NCBI GenBank assembly: GCA_012839475.1
Contig: DUNG01000034.1
Location: 124,001-188,000, forward strand
DNA length: 64,000 nucleotides
Source of the DNA: Petrimonas sp.
Lineage (GTDB): Bacteria; Bacteroidota; Bacteroidia; Bacteroidales; Dysgonomonadaceae
Direction: 5' to 3'
Positions 46,694-55,571 of the stretch are shown in pieces. Made by a program: the position numbers and the translations under genes. The notes beneath the pieces were generated by a model. It saw only the letters and a program-made list of their open reading frames with translations. It did not search any database and was not told the origin of the DNA. Positions within the stretch are counted from its first letter, which is position 1; each line of letters begins with the position of its first letter.

Positions 46694-48313
46694 AACTTGT
46701 CTATTTGTTTCCTGAATGGTAATCGTAAAGTGACATTTTTCCCCCTTCTCGCATCTGTCATCCAAATCAACGACCACATTGGTTTTTTCGTAAGCTTCCA
46801 ACGGAGGTATTCCTGCACTGCCTATCTCTATTTGGGTACCGGATTTTTGCTGATAAACTTTAAGAATAGCCTGTTTTGATGAAACCTGTCCAAAGTTCTG
46901 AACCTCAATAGTCCCCGAATTGGTCGAAAAAACCGGTATACGGGCGGAGAGGATAGATTCGTTATAATTAATCCAAGGTAAACGGGTATAACCATATAGT
47001 GATTTTCCCGAAACCGTTTTGCCAATCAGTTTAGGAGCAAACTCCTCTTCTGTAATGCCATTTCCCGAAGCATCAAATGTTACGATTAAATCCGGCCCGG
47101 ATTTTTCAACACTCGACACAATACATCCTCGTCCAAAGTTCACTTCGGAGGAGGCTCCAAAACGCAAGCTATTGATATCAATATCCGTGTGTGGATTAAA
47201 TCCTTTTTCGGCCGATATTTTTATCTGTATCTCTTTTGTTTTTTCATCAATAGGTTTATCATTCAGCATTGTGAGCAGCAAACCCGGATTCAAAGGAATA
47301 CTGATGTTTTTGGAACTATGATTATCGTTGGGCTTATCTTCGGCTTTCAGGGTATCGATGACTGCAAAATTAGCCTGTATAGCGCGCCCGTATTCGTCCT
47401 GCAATATTTTTATCCGCTCGTATTTGAACCACTCTTCAACTCTTCCGTCTTCATGTATTGAAAAGCCTGTTGTATAGGCTTCCCCAGGATCGGTTACCCA
47501 ATGAACACCATCTTTCGACCGGAGGTAAAAAGCGATACGCCCTAACCAATCGTTAACAATAAGGTGGTATTGTATATGATCGCGCCATACCACGGGATCC
47601 TCAAACTCTCCCTCCACATCCGGATATACCCGCTTGTGGGTAATCTGGCAGTAAGGTGATAACCCGGTTTCACTGATCCATACGCCGCCCCCGCGGCATA
47701 TCATTAAATATGAGCCATCTTCACGCTGGGCAAAAGTAAGGTTTGACAAGCCTTCAATAATATCGCGGTCACGTTTGTTAAATTCGAATTTATTATAGGT
47801 CCATGGCCCGTCCAAATGATCCGACAGGTAGTATCCGTTAATCACATAAATCACATAACTCCCATTTTTTAGCCTGAATATCTCCGGATTATGACCGGGT
47901 CCTATCGTGTCTTTTATAAGGAAGGGACCGAAAGAGTTATCACATATTGTGTGATATACAATAGAGTTAGGCCACTCCCCATGTCCTTTGGGAGAACTTT
48001 CTTTCCAGCCGCATACGAATAAATGATATTTCTGATCGTCTCCCAACACTATATTGCCTCCCCAGTATGAATTAATCCGATCTTCAATGCCATTATCCGT
48101 GTAACGTGGTATTACATTTTCAGCACCCCAGGTATCGCTACTCAATACACCTTTGGGCATTGGTAGAAAACGATCCATAAAACGTGCTCCCGGAACCAAT
48201 AGATCCCATTCTTTCGGCCTTTCCCTCTCTGTAATCTGGGCCAATATATTGATTGTACAAAAAGAGCATATCAATAGTACAATCGTAACGAAAATGCGTG
48301 TGTTAATTTTCAT
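46664..48313 (-). CDS. Secreted beta-propeller protein, glycoside hydrolase-like (GH43/GH32-type fold suspected)
   Basis: Protein of 549 aa with a signal peptide (about 5-25, IFVTIVLLICSFCTINILA). The N-terminal two thirds carry repeats typical of five-bladed propeller glycosidases: NSYWGGNIVLGDDQKYHLF, GHNPEIFRLKNGSYVIYV, SYLMICRGGGVWISE and EFEDPVVWRDHIQYHLIV, with acidic residues in the usual places. A C-terminal Ig-like beta domain follows. I cannot assign a family number or substrate. It lies alone in an AT-rich segment, convergent with the transporter, with no sus genes nearby. Confidence 0.6.
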   Translation of the reverse strand: MKINTRIFVTIVLLICSFCTINILAQITERERPKEWDLLVPGARFMDRFLPMPKGVLSSDTWGAENVIPRYTDNGIEDRINSYWGGNIVLGDDQKYHLFVCGWKESSPKGHGEWPNSIVYHTICDNSFGPFLIKDTIGPGHNPEIFRLKNGSYVIYVINGYYLSDHLDGPWTYNKFEFNKRDRDIIEGLSNLTFAQREDGSYLMICRGGGVWISETGLSPYCQITHKRVYPDVEGEFEDPVVWRDHIQYHLIVNDWLGRIAFYLRSKDGVHWVTDPGEAYTTGFSIHEDGRVEEWFKYERIKILQDEYGRAIQANFAVIDTLKAEDKPNDNHSSKNISIPLNPGLLLTMLNDKPIDEKTKEIQIKISAEKGFNPHTDIDINSLRFGASSEVNFGRGCIVSSVEKSGPDLIVTFDASGNGITEEEFAPKLIGKTVSGKSLYGYTRLPWINYNESILSARIPVFSTNSGTIEVQNFGQVSSKQAILKVYQQKSGTQIEIGSAGIPPLEAYEKTNVVVDLDDRCEKGEKCHFTITIQETNRQVSTFEFSVGR

Positions 48314-48585
48314 TGTTTATTGCTATTCGTCCGTGTTACTGTATAGTTTGCTGTTGGCAAGGATGTATACACATTCTCCCTGTCTACATTTTGTCGTCAA
48401 TACCCCAAAAGGCGTGTAATTTATCATCTTTTTTTCTTGCGAATTTATTCATAATGGTCGATACCACAAAGAATGACAGGCGATGAAGTAGAGGTGTATC
48501 TCTAATATTTTACTGGCTTTCGGCCGTGTAAAGTGTATGATGAACTTTATTCTTTTCAGATGGTTGAAAAACATGCCTATTCTAT

Positions 48586-49515
48586 TTAAGTGCCACTCAC
48601 TGGCTCCCGTTTCAGTACGTTAACCCCGATGATCCCCAGCAGCACCATAAGTCCCCCTATCAAGTGGTAGCCGCGGAGCGTCTCACCCAAAACGAGAACA
48701 CCGGCAAAGACGGTGATAACGGGACTCAGGTTATTGAAGATAGAGGCACGGGAGGCGGGGATGACCACCAGTGCGGTGTTGGTCAGGAAAGAGGTCAGGA
48801 ACGAGGAGAGTACACCCAGGTAAAGGATGGCCCACAAGAACTCACCGTTCTGGAGCGGGGCGAAGTAGAGCGGGAGGCTATTTTGTTGCACGTGCTGGGT
48901 AACAGCCAAGAGGTTAAAGAGCACGCAAGCAACCACGGTCATAAAAAAGGTGATATCCATAGCCGCGTGCTTGCGCGTGGCTCTCCGGGCCAGGACTAAA
49001 TAGATAGCTATAGAAAAGACGGAGAGCAAAATAATGAAATCACCCTTCAGCGTTTCGCCGGTCATCTCCCCCAGCCCGTTCTTGTACATGATAAACATCA
49101 CGCCACCTACCGATAAGAACACGGAAAAAAGCTGCCAGATCGTGCTCCTCTCCTTCAGGAAGATGGAAGCCAGTATCAAGGTGAAAATCGGTGCAGTGGC
49201 CGAGATGATACCGGCCTCCGAAGCGGTGGTAAATTGCAGGCCGATGGTCTGCAACAAAAAGAGGAGTATAGGGTAAAAAAGGGACAAAAGGAGCAGCGAA
49301 GGCACGCTTTTTCGCCCAAACCGCGGGAACCCCTTCCCGCGGATCAGGTAATAGAGAAAAATGCCGACAAAAGCGGCACTAAAACGATGGGCCAACAGAT
49401 CAATGGGCGAAGCATGGCGCAACGCGATCTTTACGAAAATAAACGAAAACCCCACGATCAGGGTCATCAACGTGAGACTGAAATAGGCTACCCTTTCTCG
49501 CTTTATTAACTTCAT
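48586..49515 (-). CDS. EamA/DMT-family transporter
   Basis: Protein of 309 aa from the ATG at 49513-49515 (MKLIKRERVAYFSLT); two ATGs upstream are possible. It has ten hydrophobic segments in two EamA halves, the first around GFSFIFVKIALRHASPID and the second around AILYLGVLSSFLTSFLTNTAL with the typical Pro in VVIPASRAS. It probably exports an amino acid or other metabolite; the substrate is unknown. The 272 bp between it and the propeller gene hold nothing I can identify. Confidence 0.88.
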   Translation of the reverse strand: MKLIKRERVAYFSLTLMTLIVGFSFIFVKIALRHASPIDLLAHRFSAAFVGIFLYYLIRGKGFPRFGRKSVPSLLLLSLFYPILLFLLQTIGLQFTTASEAGIISATAPIFTLILASIFLKERSTIWQLFSVFLSVGGVMFIMYKNGLGEMTGETLKGDFIILLSVFSIAIYLVLARRATRKHAAMDITFFMTVVACVLFNLLAVTQHVQQNSLPLYFAPLQNGEFLWAILYLGVLSSFLTSFLTNTALVVIPASRASIFNNLSPVITVFAGVLVLGETLRGYHLIGGLMVLLGIIGVNVLKREPVSGT

Positions 49516-49581
49516 ACCATTCATTCCGTGGTAAAGATAGTAAAACGATGGCAAATGAAAGATTATTTACAAGAGAGATTG

Positions 49582-49618
49582 TTTTTGTTGTCGCGATTAC
49601 TCATTTTTTGTATTTTTG
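49582..49618 (+). promoter_or_regulatory. Promoter of the pta operon
   Basis: TTG at 49588-49590 (within TTTTTGTTG), a 20-bp spacer and TATTTTTG at 49611-49618 match the Bacteroidetes consensus closely. The leader would be about 87 nt. Confidence 0.65.
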
Positions 49619-49711
49619 CATTTACGCGAGGTAAATTAAACTTTCCCATATTGTATTCTTTTTGTCATTGTTTGCATTCAAGGGAAAATAACTGAAAAAT
49701 ACACTATAACT

Positions 49712-50719
49712 ATGAATTTACTAGACAACATGATCGCACGGGCAAAGACCAACAAGCAACGCGTGGTACTGCCCGAAGGCAGTGAAGAACGCACGTTACG
49801 GGCGACTGACCGGCTGGTGGCCAACGGCGTGGCCGACATCATCCTCTTGGGGGACCCCGCCGAGATTAAACGCGAGATCGATCGACTGAAACTCACCAAC
49901 GCGGGACGGGCAAAAGTCATCGACCCAAAAGCACACGACAAAAAAGAGGCCTACACGCACCTGCTCTTCGAACTCAGGAAAAACAAGGGTATGACGCTCG
50001 AAGAGGCGGCAAAGCTGGTGGAAAACCCGCTTTACCTGGCTTGCCTGATGATCAAGAGCGGGGATGCGGACGGTGAAGTCGCCGGAGCTCGAAACATAAC
50101 GGGTAACGTGCTTCGCCCGGCCCTGCAAATTATCAGAACCTCCCCGGGGGTCAAGGTCGTTTCAGGGGCCTTCATCATGCTTACGCGAACACCGCAATAC
50201 GGTGAGAACGGGACCATCCTGTTCGCCGACTGCGCGGTGATGCCCGACCCCTCCGCCGAGGAGCTGGCCTCAATCGCCATTGCCTCCGCCCAGACGATGA
50301 AGAGCCTGGTGGGCGTGGAGCCCAAGGTGGCCATGCTCAGCTTCTCCACTAAGGGAAGTGCCGTGCACGAAGCGGTCGACAAGGTACGGGAAGCAACAGA
50401 GATAGTGAAAGAGTTGGAACCTACCCTGCTGATAGATGGTGAGCTACAGGCAGACACCGCGCTGGTGCCCAGCGTGGGTGCCAGCAAAGCACCGGGCAGC
50501 CCGATCGCGGGCAACGCGAATGTACTGGTTTTCCCATCCCTCGAAGCAGGCAACATCGGTTACAAGCTGGTACAGCGACTGGGTAACGCGGAGGCCGTTG
50601 GACCCGTTCTTCAAGGAATGGCCGCCCCGGTGAACGACCTATCAAGGGGGTGCTCGGTAGAAGATATTTACAACATGGTAGCCATAACAGCCAACCAAGC
50701 CATAGGACTAAAACAATAA
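49712..50719 (+). CDS. pta: Phosphate acetyltransferase
   Basis: Converts acetyl-CoA and phosphate to acetyl phosphate, the first half of the Pta-AckA route that yields ATP in fermentation. The 335-aa protein is of the short single-domain type: [14 protein letters not shown] at the N-terminus, [11 protein letters not shown] in the middle and the C-terminal [17 protein letters not shown]. It is followed 13 bp later by the dehydrogenase-like gene, then ackA. Confidence 0.95.
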   Translation: MNLLDNMIARAKTNKQRVVLPEGSEERTLRATDRLVANGVADIILLGDPAEIKREIDRLKLTNAGRAKVIDPKAHDKKEAYTHLLFELRKNKGMTLEEAAKLVENPLYLACLMIKSGDADGEVAGARNITGNVLRPALQIIRTSPGVKVVSGAFIMLTRTPQYGENGTILFADCAVMPDPSAEELASIAIASAQTMKSLVGVEPKVAMLSFSTKGSAVHEAVDKVREATEIVKELEPTLLIDGELQADTALVPSVGASKAPGSPIAGNANVLVFPSLEAGNIGYKLVQRLGNAEAVGPVLQGMAAPVNDLSRGCSVEDIYNMVAITANQAIGLKQ

Positions 50720-50732
50720 TAGATAACAGAAT

Positions 50733-51710
50733 ATGGATGAAATGATCGTGGAACCCATCGAGAGGTACGGACTGACTATCTCAAGCGGAAAGAACAAACC
50801 GCTCTTTTCGAAAATTGGCGTGGTGGGCGCCGGAAGAGAGGGGAGAACCATCATCAACATGGCGGCCACGGCCGGCATGGAGGTGGTCTTCCTCGATGAA
50901 TCGCAAGAGCGAAACGACTTCGTGATGCGCGAGTTGGAGAGAGTAATGGACAAAAAAATTAGCCGGTGGGGATTGACGCAGGCCGAGAAAAAAGTGATCC
51001 TGAACCGGGTCACCCCAACACTACTCTACGAGGACTTCGCGGGGTGCGACATGGTAATCGAGTGCAGCCGATACTCAGAAACTGGACGCCGAAGCACTCC
51101 ACTCAGGAAAAACATTTTCAAGAAGCTGGAAGAGGTATTGGACAAAGACGCCATTATCGCGACCAATGGCTCCACCTTGATCATCAGTGAGCTGGCGGCT
51201 GATCTCACCCACAAAGAACGGTGCGTGAGTCTCTACTTCCCGGTATCACACCCAGACGCCCGAATCCTGGAGATATCCATCGGGATGTATACCTCGGAAG
51301 AGGTGTACCAAAAAATGGAGGTGTTCGCCAAGCTCATCAAGTACAAGCCGCACCGCGTTAACGAGAGCAACGGGAACGTGAGCTTGCGGCTACTGGCAAC
51401 CACGCTCAACGAGGCGTGCCAGATGTTGCTGGAAAGGATTAGCACCCTGGAAAGTATCGAGGAGACCTTTACCATCATTTTCGGGCAACGGTACGGTATC
51501 TTCCAGATGGCTGACATCGTGGGGATCGAACGGCTCGTAACCTTGATGGAGGCGATGTTCAACGACTTTGGCCTGAAGCAATACAAGCCTAACCCCATCC
51601 TGTGGAAGCTGTACCGGTCGAACCAACTGGGTGTGCGTACCGGGAAAGGGTTTTACTTGTATGATGAGAATGGGAACCGCCTGTCGGTCAACAAAACCAT
51701 ATTCAATTAA
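50733..51710 (+). CDS. 3-hydroxyacyl-CoA dehydrogenase-like protein lacking the canonical catalytic His
   Basis: Protein of 325 aa with a Rossmann NAD site (VVGAGREGRT, 31-39) and the usual C-terminal domain ending GVRTGKGFYLYDENG. Aligned by eye to 3-hydroxybutyryl-CoA dehydrogenases, the catalytic HFFNP segment reads YFPVS here (Tyr168 in place of His). The PGFVxNR motif is replaced by NGNVSLR (about 213-219). The fold is intact, but the standard chemistry looks lost or altered. It may act on a different substrate or serve as a sensor. Its place between pta and ackA is unusual and suggests a link to acyl-CoA or acetate metabolism. Confidence 0.78.
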   Translation: MDEMIVEPIERYGLTISSGKNKPLFSKIGVVGAGREGRTIINMAATAGMEVVFLDESQERNDFVMRELERVMDKKISRWGLTQAEKKVILNRVTPTLLYEDFAGCDMVIECSRYSETGRRSTPLRKNIFKKLEEVLDKDAIIATNGSTLIISELAADLTHKERCVSLYFPVSHPDARILEISIGMYTSEEVYQKMEVFAKLIKYKPHRVNESNGNVSLRLLATTLNEACQMLLERISTLESIEETFTIIFGQRYGIFQMADIVGIERLVTLMEAMFNDFGLKQYKPNPILWKLYRSNQLGVRTGKGFYLYDENGNRLSVNKTIFN

Positions 51711-51757
51711 AACGAAACCTCGATCGAGTAAATAAGAAGGATATGAAACCGACATGA

Positions 51758-51877
51758 TTAAAATAATCATTAAACACACTTGAGAACTATTTCGTTAAGC
51801 CAAACGAGCAGAGGACAAGTTCACTTGGAATATGCCGTGGCGAGAAATAGTCTAACTTTAGTGAATGATTATTTTAA
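51758..51877 (+). repeat. 14-bp inverted repeat flanking leader element copy A
   Basis: TTAAAATAATCATT (51758-51771) is perfectly complementary to AATGATTATTTTAA (51864-51877). The two arms enclose the 66-nt element copy A, so in RNA they would form an outer stem around it. No such outer repeat is seen around copies B-E. Confidence 0.6.
51786..51851 (+). promoter_or_regulatory. 66-nt leader element, copy A (before ackA)
   Basis: One of five near-identical 66-nt elements. The end stem is ACTATTTC (51786-51793) with GAAATAGT (51844-51851). An inner hairpin has CAAG/CUUG (51816-51827) with loop TTCA. A further hairpin has GTT/AAC with AGCC in its loop. It ends 73 nt before the ackA ATG and 76 nt after the preceding gene, so it is in a transcribed spacer. 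Cis-regulatory RNA is inferred. Confidence 0.7.
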
Positions 51878-51924
51878 ACATCAAAGGTTCCATACACCGA
51901 AATGTAAAAGAATAAAATAATCGT

Positions 51925-53127
51925 ATGAAAATTCTAGTATTAAACTGCGGAAGCTCCTCCATCAAGTACAAGCTTTTCAAGATGGAAAAAAAGGAGGTGA
52001 TAGCGCAAGGAATCATCGAAAAAATAGGGATGAAGGGGTCGTTCCTCAAAGTCACGCTGCCCAATGGCGAGAAAGTGATGCTTGAGGGAGAGATACTGGA
52101 GCATCGCGCCGGCATTGAATATATCCTGGGCGTGCTGCTGAGTGAGAAGTATGGTTGCATCAAATCCCTGGAAGAGATTGACGCCGTGGGACACCGGGTG
52201 GTACACGGGGGAGAGCGTTTTAACACGAGCGTGCTTATCACCGAGGAGGTGATCGACATGCTTAACGAGTGCATAGAACTGGCACCGCTGCATAATCCAC
52301 CGAACTTGAAAGGGATTTACGCGATCCAGGAACTGTTGCCCAACACCCCGCAGGTAAGTGTATTTGATACCGCTTTCCACCAAACAATGCCCGACTACGC
52401 GTACATGTACGGGATTCCCTACTCGATGTACGAAAAATATGGTATCAGACGCTACGGGTTCCACGGCACCAGTCACCGTTACGTATCCAAGAGGGCGTGC
52501 GAGTTTTTAAACGTCCCGTACGAAGAGCAACGAATCATCACGGCACACATCGGGAACGGGGGATCGTTGGCCGCCATTAAGAACGGGAAATCGATCGACA
52601 CCAGCATGGGTATGACCCCGGTAGAGGGACTGATCATGGGAACCCGATCGGGCGACGTGGACCCGGGGGTCATCTCCTACATCATGGACAAGGAGCGCAT
52701 GAGCGCCCAAGGTATCTCCACACTGGTGAACAAGTTTTCAGGGGTTCTCGGCATGTCAGGCGTTTCCTCGGATATGCGCGAGATTGAAGCGGCCATCAAA
52801 GAGGGGAACAAGCGGGCAAAACTGGCCTTGGATGCGTACAACTACCGGATTAAAAAGTATGTAGGCTCTTACGCCGCCGCTATGGGTGGGGTGGACATCC
52901 TCGTCTTCACGGGAGGGGTAGGCGAAAACCAAGCCGTGACACGCTCCTACGTGTGCAAGAACATGGCGTTCATGGGAATTGAACTGAACGAGGAGCTGAA
53001 CGCATCGGTACGCGCCACGGAGGTGGTGATCAGCAAACCGGAATCGAAGGTGAAGGTGGTGATCATCCCCACCGACGAGGAGCTGACCATCGCGAAAGAC
53101 ACGGTAGAAATCTTAAACTTGCAATAA
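51925..53127 (+). CDS. ackA: Acetate kinase
   Basis: Makes ATP and acetate from acetyl phosphate. It has 400 aa with the N-terminal LNCGSSSIKYKLF, GHRVVHGGE, FHGTSHRYVS and the ADP-binding HIGNGGSLAAI and FTGGVGENQAV. It is the last gene of the pta cluster; a bidirectional terminator follows at 53151-53182. The leader holds element copy A. Confidence 0.97.
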   Translation: MKILVLNCGSSSIKYKLFKMEKKEVIAQGIIEKIGMKGSFLKVTLPNGEKVMLEGEILEHRAGIEYILGVLLSEKYGCIKSLEEIDAVGHRVVHGGERFNTSVLITEEVIDMLNECIELAPLHNPPNLKGIYAIQELLPNTPQVSVFDTAFHQTMPDYAYMYGIPYSMYEKYGIRRYGFHGTSHRYVSKRACEFLNVPYEEQRIITAHIGNGGSLAAIKNGKSIDTSMGMTPVEGLIMGTRSGDVDPGVISYIMDKERMSAQGISTLVNKFSGVLGMSGVSSDMREIEAAIKEGNKRAKLALDAYNYRIKKYVGSYAAAMGGVDILVFTGGVGENQAVTRSYVCKNMAFMGIELNEELNASVRATEVVISKPESKVKVVIIPTDEELTIAKDTVEILNLQ

Positions 53128-53150
53128 CGATTTTGCCTCTCACGTAATAA

Positions 53151-53182
53151 AAAAACCTCGGGAAAAGATCCCGAGGTTTTTT
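53151..53182. terminator. Bidirectional rho-independent terminator between ackA and rplI
   Basis: CCTCGGGA (53156-53163) pairs with TCCCGAGG (53169-53176), with an A-run before and a T-run after, so it can serve both convergent operons. Confidence 0.85.
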
Positions 53183-53200
53183 CATTTATCCTGTTGGGTG

Positions 53201-53644
53201 CTATTCCGAAACCACTTCGAAAGGCACCTCTACCGAAATTTCCTTATGAAGCTTAACTAATGCCGTATAGTTCCCAACTTCCTTCACTGGATCCTTGATC
53301 ACGATCAACTTGCGGTCGATCTCAAACCCTTGCTCAGCCAAGGCATCGGCAACCTGAATGTTGGTAACCGATCCAAAGATGGTTCCGGTGGAGCTGGTCT
53401 TTGCACCAATCGTGAGCGACACACCTTCCATCTTGTCGGCAACAGCCTGCGCATCAGCTTTTATTTGCGCGATCTTGTGGGCGCGTTGCCTCTGCTCTTC
53501 CGCCAACACCTTCTTGGCCGACTCGGTTGCGATAACGGCTTTCCCCTGCGGAATAAGGTAGTTGCGTGCGTACCCTTTCTTCACGTTGACTACATCGTCT
53601 TTGTAGCCCAAGTTCAGAACATCTTCTTTTAAAATTACTTCCAT
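53201..53644 (-). CDS. rplI: 50S ribosomal protein L9
   Basis: Protein of 147 aa with the N-terminal domain MEVILKEDVLNLGYKDDVVNVKKGYARNYLIP, the long connecting helix (AEEQRQRAHKIAQIKADAQA) and the C-terminal rRNA-binding domain. It is last in the rpsF-rpsR-rplI operon. Confidence 0.97.
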   Translation of the reverse strand: MEVILKEDVLNLGYKDDVVNVKKGYARNYLIPQGKAVIATESAKKVLAEEQRQRAHKIAQIKADAQAVADKMEGVSLTIGAKTSSTGTIFGSVTNIQVADALAEQGFEIDRKLIVIKDPVKEVGNYTALVKLHKEISVEVPFEVVSE

Positions 53645-53659
53645 CTCTTACTCCTCCTT

Positions 53660-53926
53660 TTATTTCATTAAATCGGTAACGTATGGAAGCAACGCGAGGT
53701 GACGCGCCCGTTTGACCGCCTGAGCGATACGACGTTGAAACTTCAAGGACGTACCGGTAATCCTTCTGGGTAAAATCTTGCCCTGCTCGTTCAGGAATTT
53801 CTTCAAGAACTCAGGGTCTTTATAATCGATGTACTTGATCCCGTTCTTCTTGAAACGGCAGTACTTTTTCTTCTTCACATCCACCGAAAGGGGGGTCAAA
53901 TACCTGATTTCTGATTGCTTTGCCAT
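53660..53926 (-). CDS. rpsR: 30S ribosomal protein S18
   Basis: Protein of 88 aa with [17 protein letters not shown] and [30 protein letters not shown], the S18 signature. It lies 3 bp after rpsF and 15 bp before rplI. In Bacteroidetes, bS18 with bS6 and bS21 has been reported to help hide the anti-Shine-Dalgarno end of 16S rRNA. Confidence 0.97.
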   Translation of the reverse strand: MAKQSEIRYLTPLSVDVKKKKYCRFKKNGIKYIDYKDPEFLKKFLNEQGKILPRRITGTSLKFQRRIAQAVKRARHLALLPYVTDLMK

Positions 53927-53929
53927 CGC

Positions 53930-54424
53930 TTAATCCTCCTGTTCTTTAAGTTCAACTTCCTTTTCAACGGCCTCCGGAGCTTCTACTACAGGTTCCGGGG
54001 TTTCAGCCTTAGCTTCTGCTTTCTCGACCTTGGGCTCCTGCCTTTCGGCCCTCTTTGGTTTAACCGGCTCGTTCGTAGTTGCGGCGTCTTGCTTCTTGCT
54101 GCCCTTGTTCCGCCGCTTCTCGGCGTACTCCAAGGCGAACTTGTCCTGTCTCACCGTTAAGAAGCGGATCACGCGCTCATCGCGACGAAAGTTCACTTCC
54201 AGCTTCTCGATTACGTGTGGCTCAGCCTTAAACTCCAGAAACGCGTAGAATCCGGTTGTCTTCTTCTCAATGGGATAGGCCAGCTTACGCAAGCCCCAAT
54301 CCTCTTCGTTCACTATCTCCGCCCCTTCTTCAATAAGCAAAGACTTGAACTTTTCAACCGCTTCCTTCATCTGATCATCAGACAAAACGGGAGTTAAAAT
54401 GAAAACGGTCTCGTAATTGTTCAT
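53930..54424 (-). CDS. rpsF: 30S ribosomal protein S6 with long charged tail
   Basis: Protein of 164 aa. Residues 1-105 are a standard S6 domain ([43 protein letters not shown]). The remaining 50-60 residues are rich in Lys, Glu, Ala and Pro ([20 protein letters not shown]) and are probably disordered. Many S6 proteins end soon after the core domain. It is first in the rpsF-rpsR-rplI operon and has a very good promoter. Confidence 0.96.
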   Translation of the reverse strand: MNNYETVFILTPVLSDDQMKEAVEKFKSLLIEEGAEIVNEEDWGLRKLAYPIEKKTTGFYAFLEFKAEPHVIEKLEVNFRRDERVIRFLTVRQDKFALEYAEKRRNKGSKKQDAATTNEPVKPKRAERQEPKVEKAEAKAETPEPVVEAPEAVEKEVELKEQED

Positions 54425-54477
54425 ACAAATTAAATTAACAAATTATGGTTTGAATCGAAAAAATATTTTTCGACCGG

Positions 54478-54508
54478 CAAAGGTACAATAATTTATCCAA
54501 TTATCAAA
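54478..54508 (-). promoter_or_regulatory. Promoter of the rpsF-rpsR-rplI operon
   Basis: On the minus strand TTTG (54505-54508), a 19-bp spacer and TACCTTTG (54478-54485) give an exact match to the Bacteroidetes consensus TTTG-N19/21-TAnnTTTG. It serves as a reference for the other calls in the window. Confidence 0.75.
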
Positions 54509-54535
54509 CGAACGGACCCAAAACCTTACAAAAGA

Positions 54536-55096
54536 TCACCGCGCAGTGCGAGCCTTGTAGTCACAAGCCACCTTCCCTTTTTCCATGTTGGTGAGCTTGC
54601 TCCTCACCATCCTCTTGCGTAGCGGCGAGATTTTATCGATGAAGAGGATACCATCCAGGTGATCGTACTCGTGCTGGATAACGCGGGCCATGTAACCCGT
54701 GTATACCTCGTCACGAGGCACCAGATTCTCATCCAGGTAGCTGATTCGAATCTCTCCCTCCCGGGAGACCTTCTCGTGTATCCCGGGAACGCTGAGGCAC
54801 CCCTCCTCCATCTCTTCTAGCTCCCCTTTGCGCTCGGTGATGCGCGCATTGATGAACACCTTGGTGAAATCCTTAAACTCCGGGTGCTCGTTGGTAGCAA
54901 GCGGCGAGAGATCCATCACGAATATGCGCTCTTCCAACCCCACCTGAGGCGCTGCAAGCCCCACACCCTCGGCGTTGCGCATCGTCTCGAACATATTGTC
55001 AATCAACTCATTCAAGCCGGGATAATTCGATGGGTCAATATCCTGGGTCACCTTGCGCAACACCGGGTGACCGTAAATGTATATCGGTAAAATCAT
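54536..55096 (-). CDS. def: Peptide deformylase
   Basis: Removes the formyl group from nascent proteins. It has 186 aa with GVGLAAPQVG (motif 1), EEGCLSVPG (motif 2) and QHEYDHLDG (motif 3), where Cys and two His bind the metal. It lies 48 bp after ruvX on the same strand. Confidence 0.97.
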   Translation of the reverse strand: MILPIYIYGHPVLRKVTQDIDPSNYPGLNELIDNMFETMRNAEGVGLAAPQVGLEERIFVMDLSPLATNEHPEFKDFTKVFINARITERKGELEEMEEGCLSVPGIHEKVSREGEIRISYLDENLVPRDEVYTGYMARVIQHEYDHLDGILFIDKISPLRKRMVRSKLTNMEKGKVACDYKARTAR

Positions 55097-55144
55097 AATT
55101 CAAAAAAAAACGGCCCATTCATATTAAGTAAAGACAAAGTTAAG

Positions 55145-55564
55145 CTACAGCCTCTTTCGGCTCTCCATGTACCCTTGAAGGATAATGGTGGCACTGATCT
55201 CGTCCACCAACTCCTTATCTTGCCGGAGCTTCTTTTTAAGCCCGCCATCAATCATCGCCTGGTGGGCCATTCTTGAGGTAAACCGCTCGTCGTAATACTC
55301 CACCGGTATATGGGGGTACAACTTCCTGAGACGGTTGACGAACGGCTCTACACGTTTCATGTTTTCTGAAGGCTGATTGTTCATCGTCTTGGGCAAGCCT
55401 ACCACGATGCGTTCCACCTCCTCTTCATGGAGGTAGTCCGCCAGGAAGTCGAGCAGCCTCACGGTTTCAACGGTCGCCAACCCGTTCGCTATAATTTGGA
55501 GTGGGTCACTCACGGCCAATCCGGAACGTTTTTTCCCGTAGTCTATCGAGAGGATTCTCGCCAT
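55145..55564 (-). CDS. ruvX: Putative pre-16S rRNA nuclease / Holliday-junction resolvase-like YqgF
   Basis: Protein of 139 aa from the ATG at 55562-55564 (MARILSIDYGKKRSGLAVSD); a longer open frame upstream overlaps lptB and has no family match. RNase H-like fold with Asp in SIDYG, Glu in VEYYDERFTS and Asp in KELVDEISATIIL. It is thought to finish the 5' end of 16S rRNA. It starts 7 bp after the end of lptB, so the two are probably co-transcribed. Confidence 0.93.
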   Translation of the reverse strand: MARILSIDYGKKRSGLAVSDPLQIIANGLATVETVRLLDFLADYLHEEEVERIVVGLPKTMNNQPSENMKRVEPFVNRLRKLYPHIPVEYYDERFTSRMAHQAMIDGGLKKKLRQDKELVDEISATIILQGYMESRKRL

Positions 55565-55571
55565 CTTGTCA

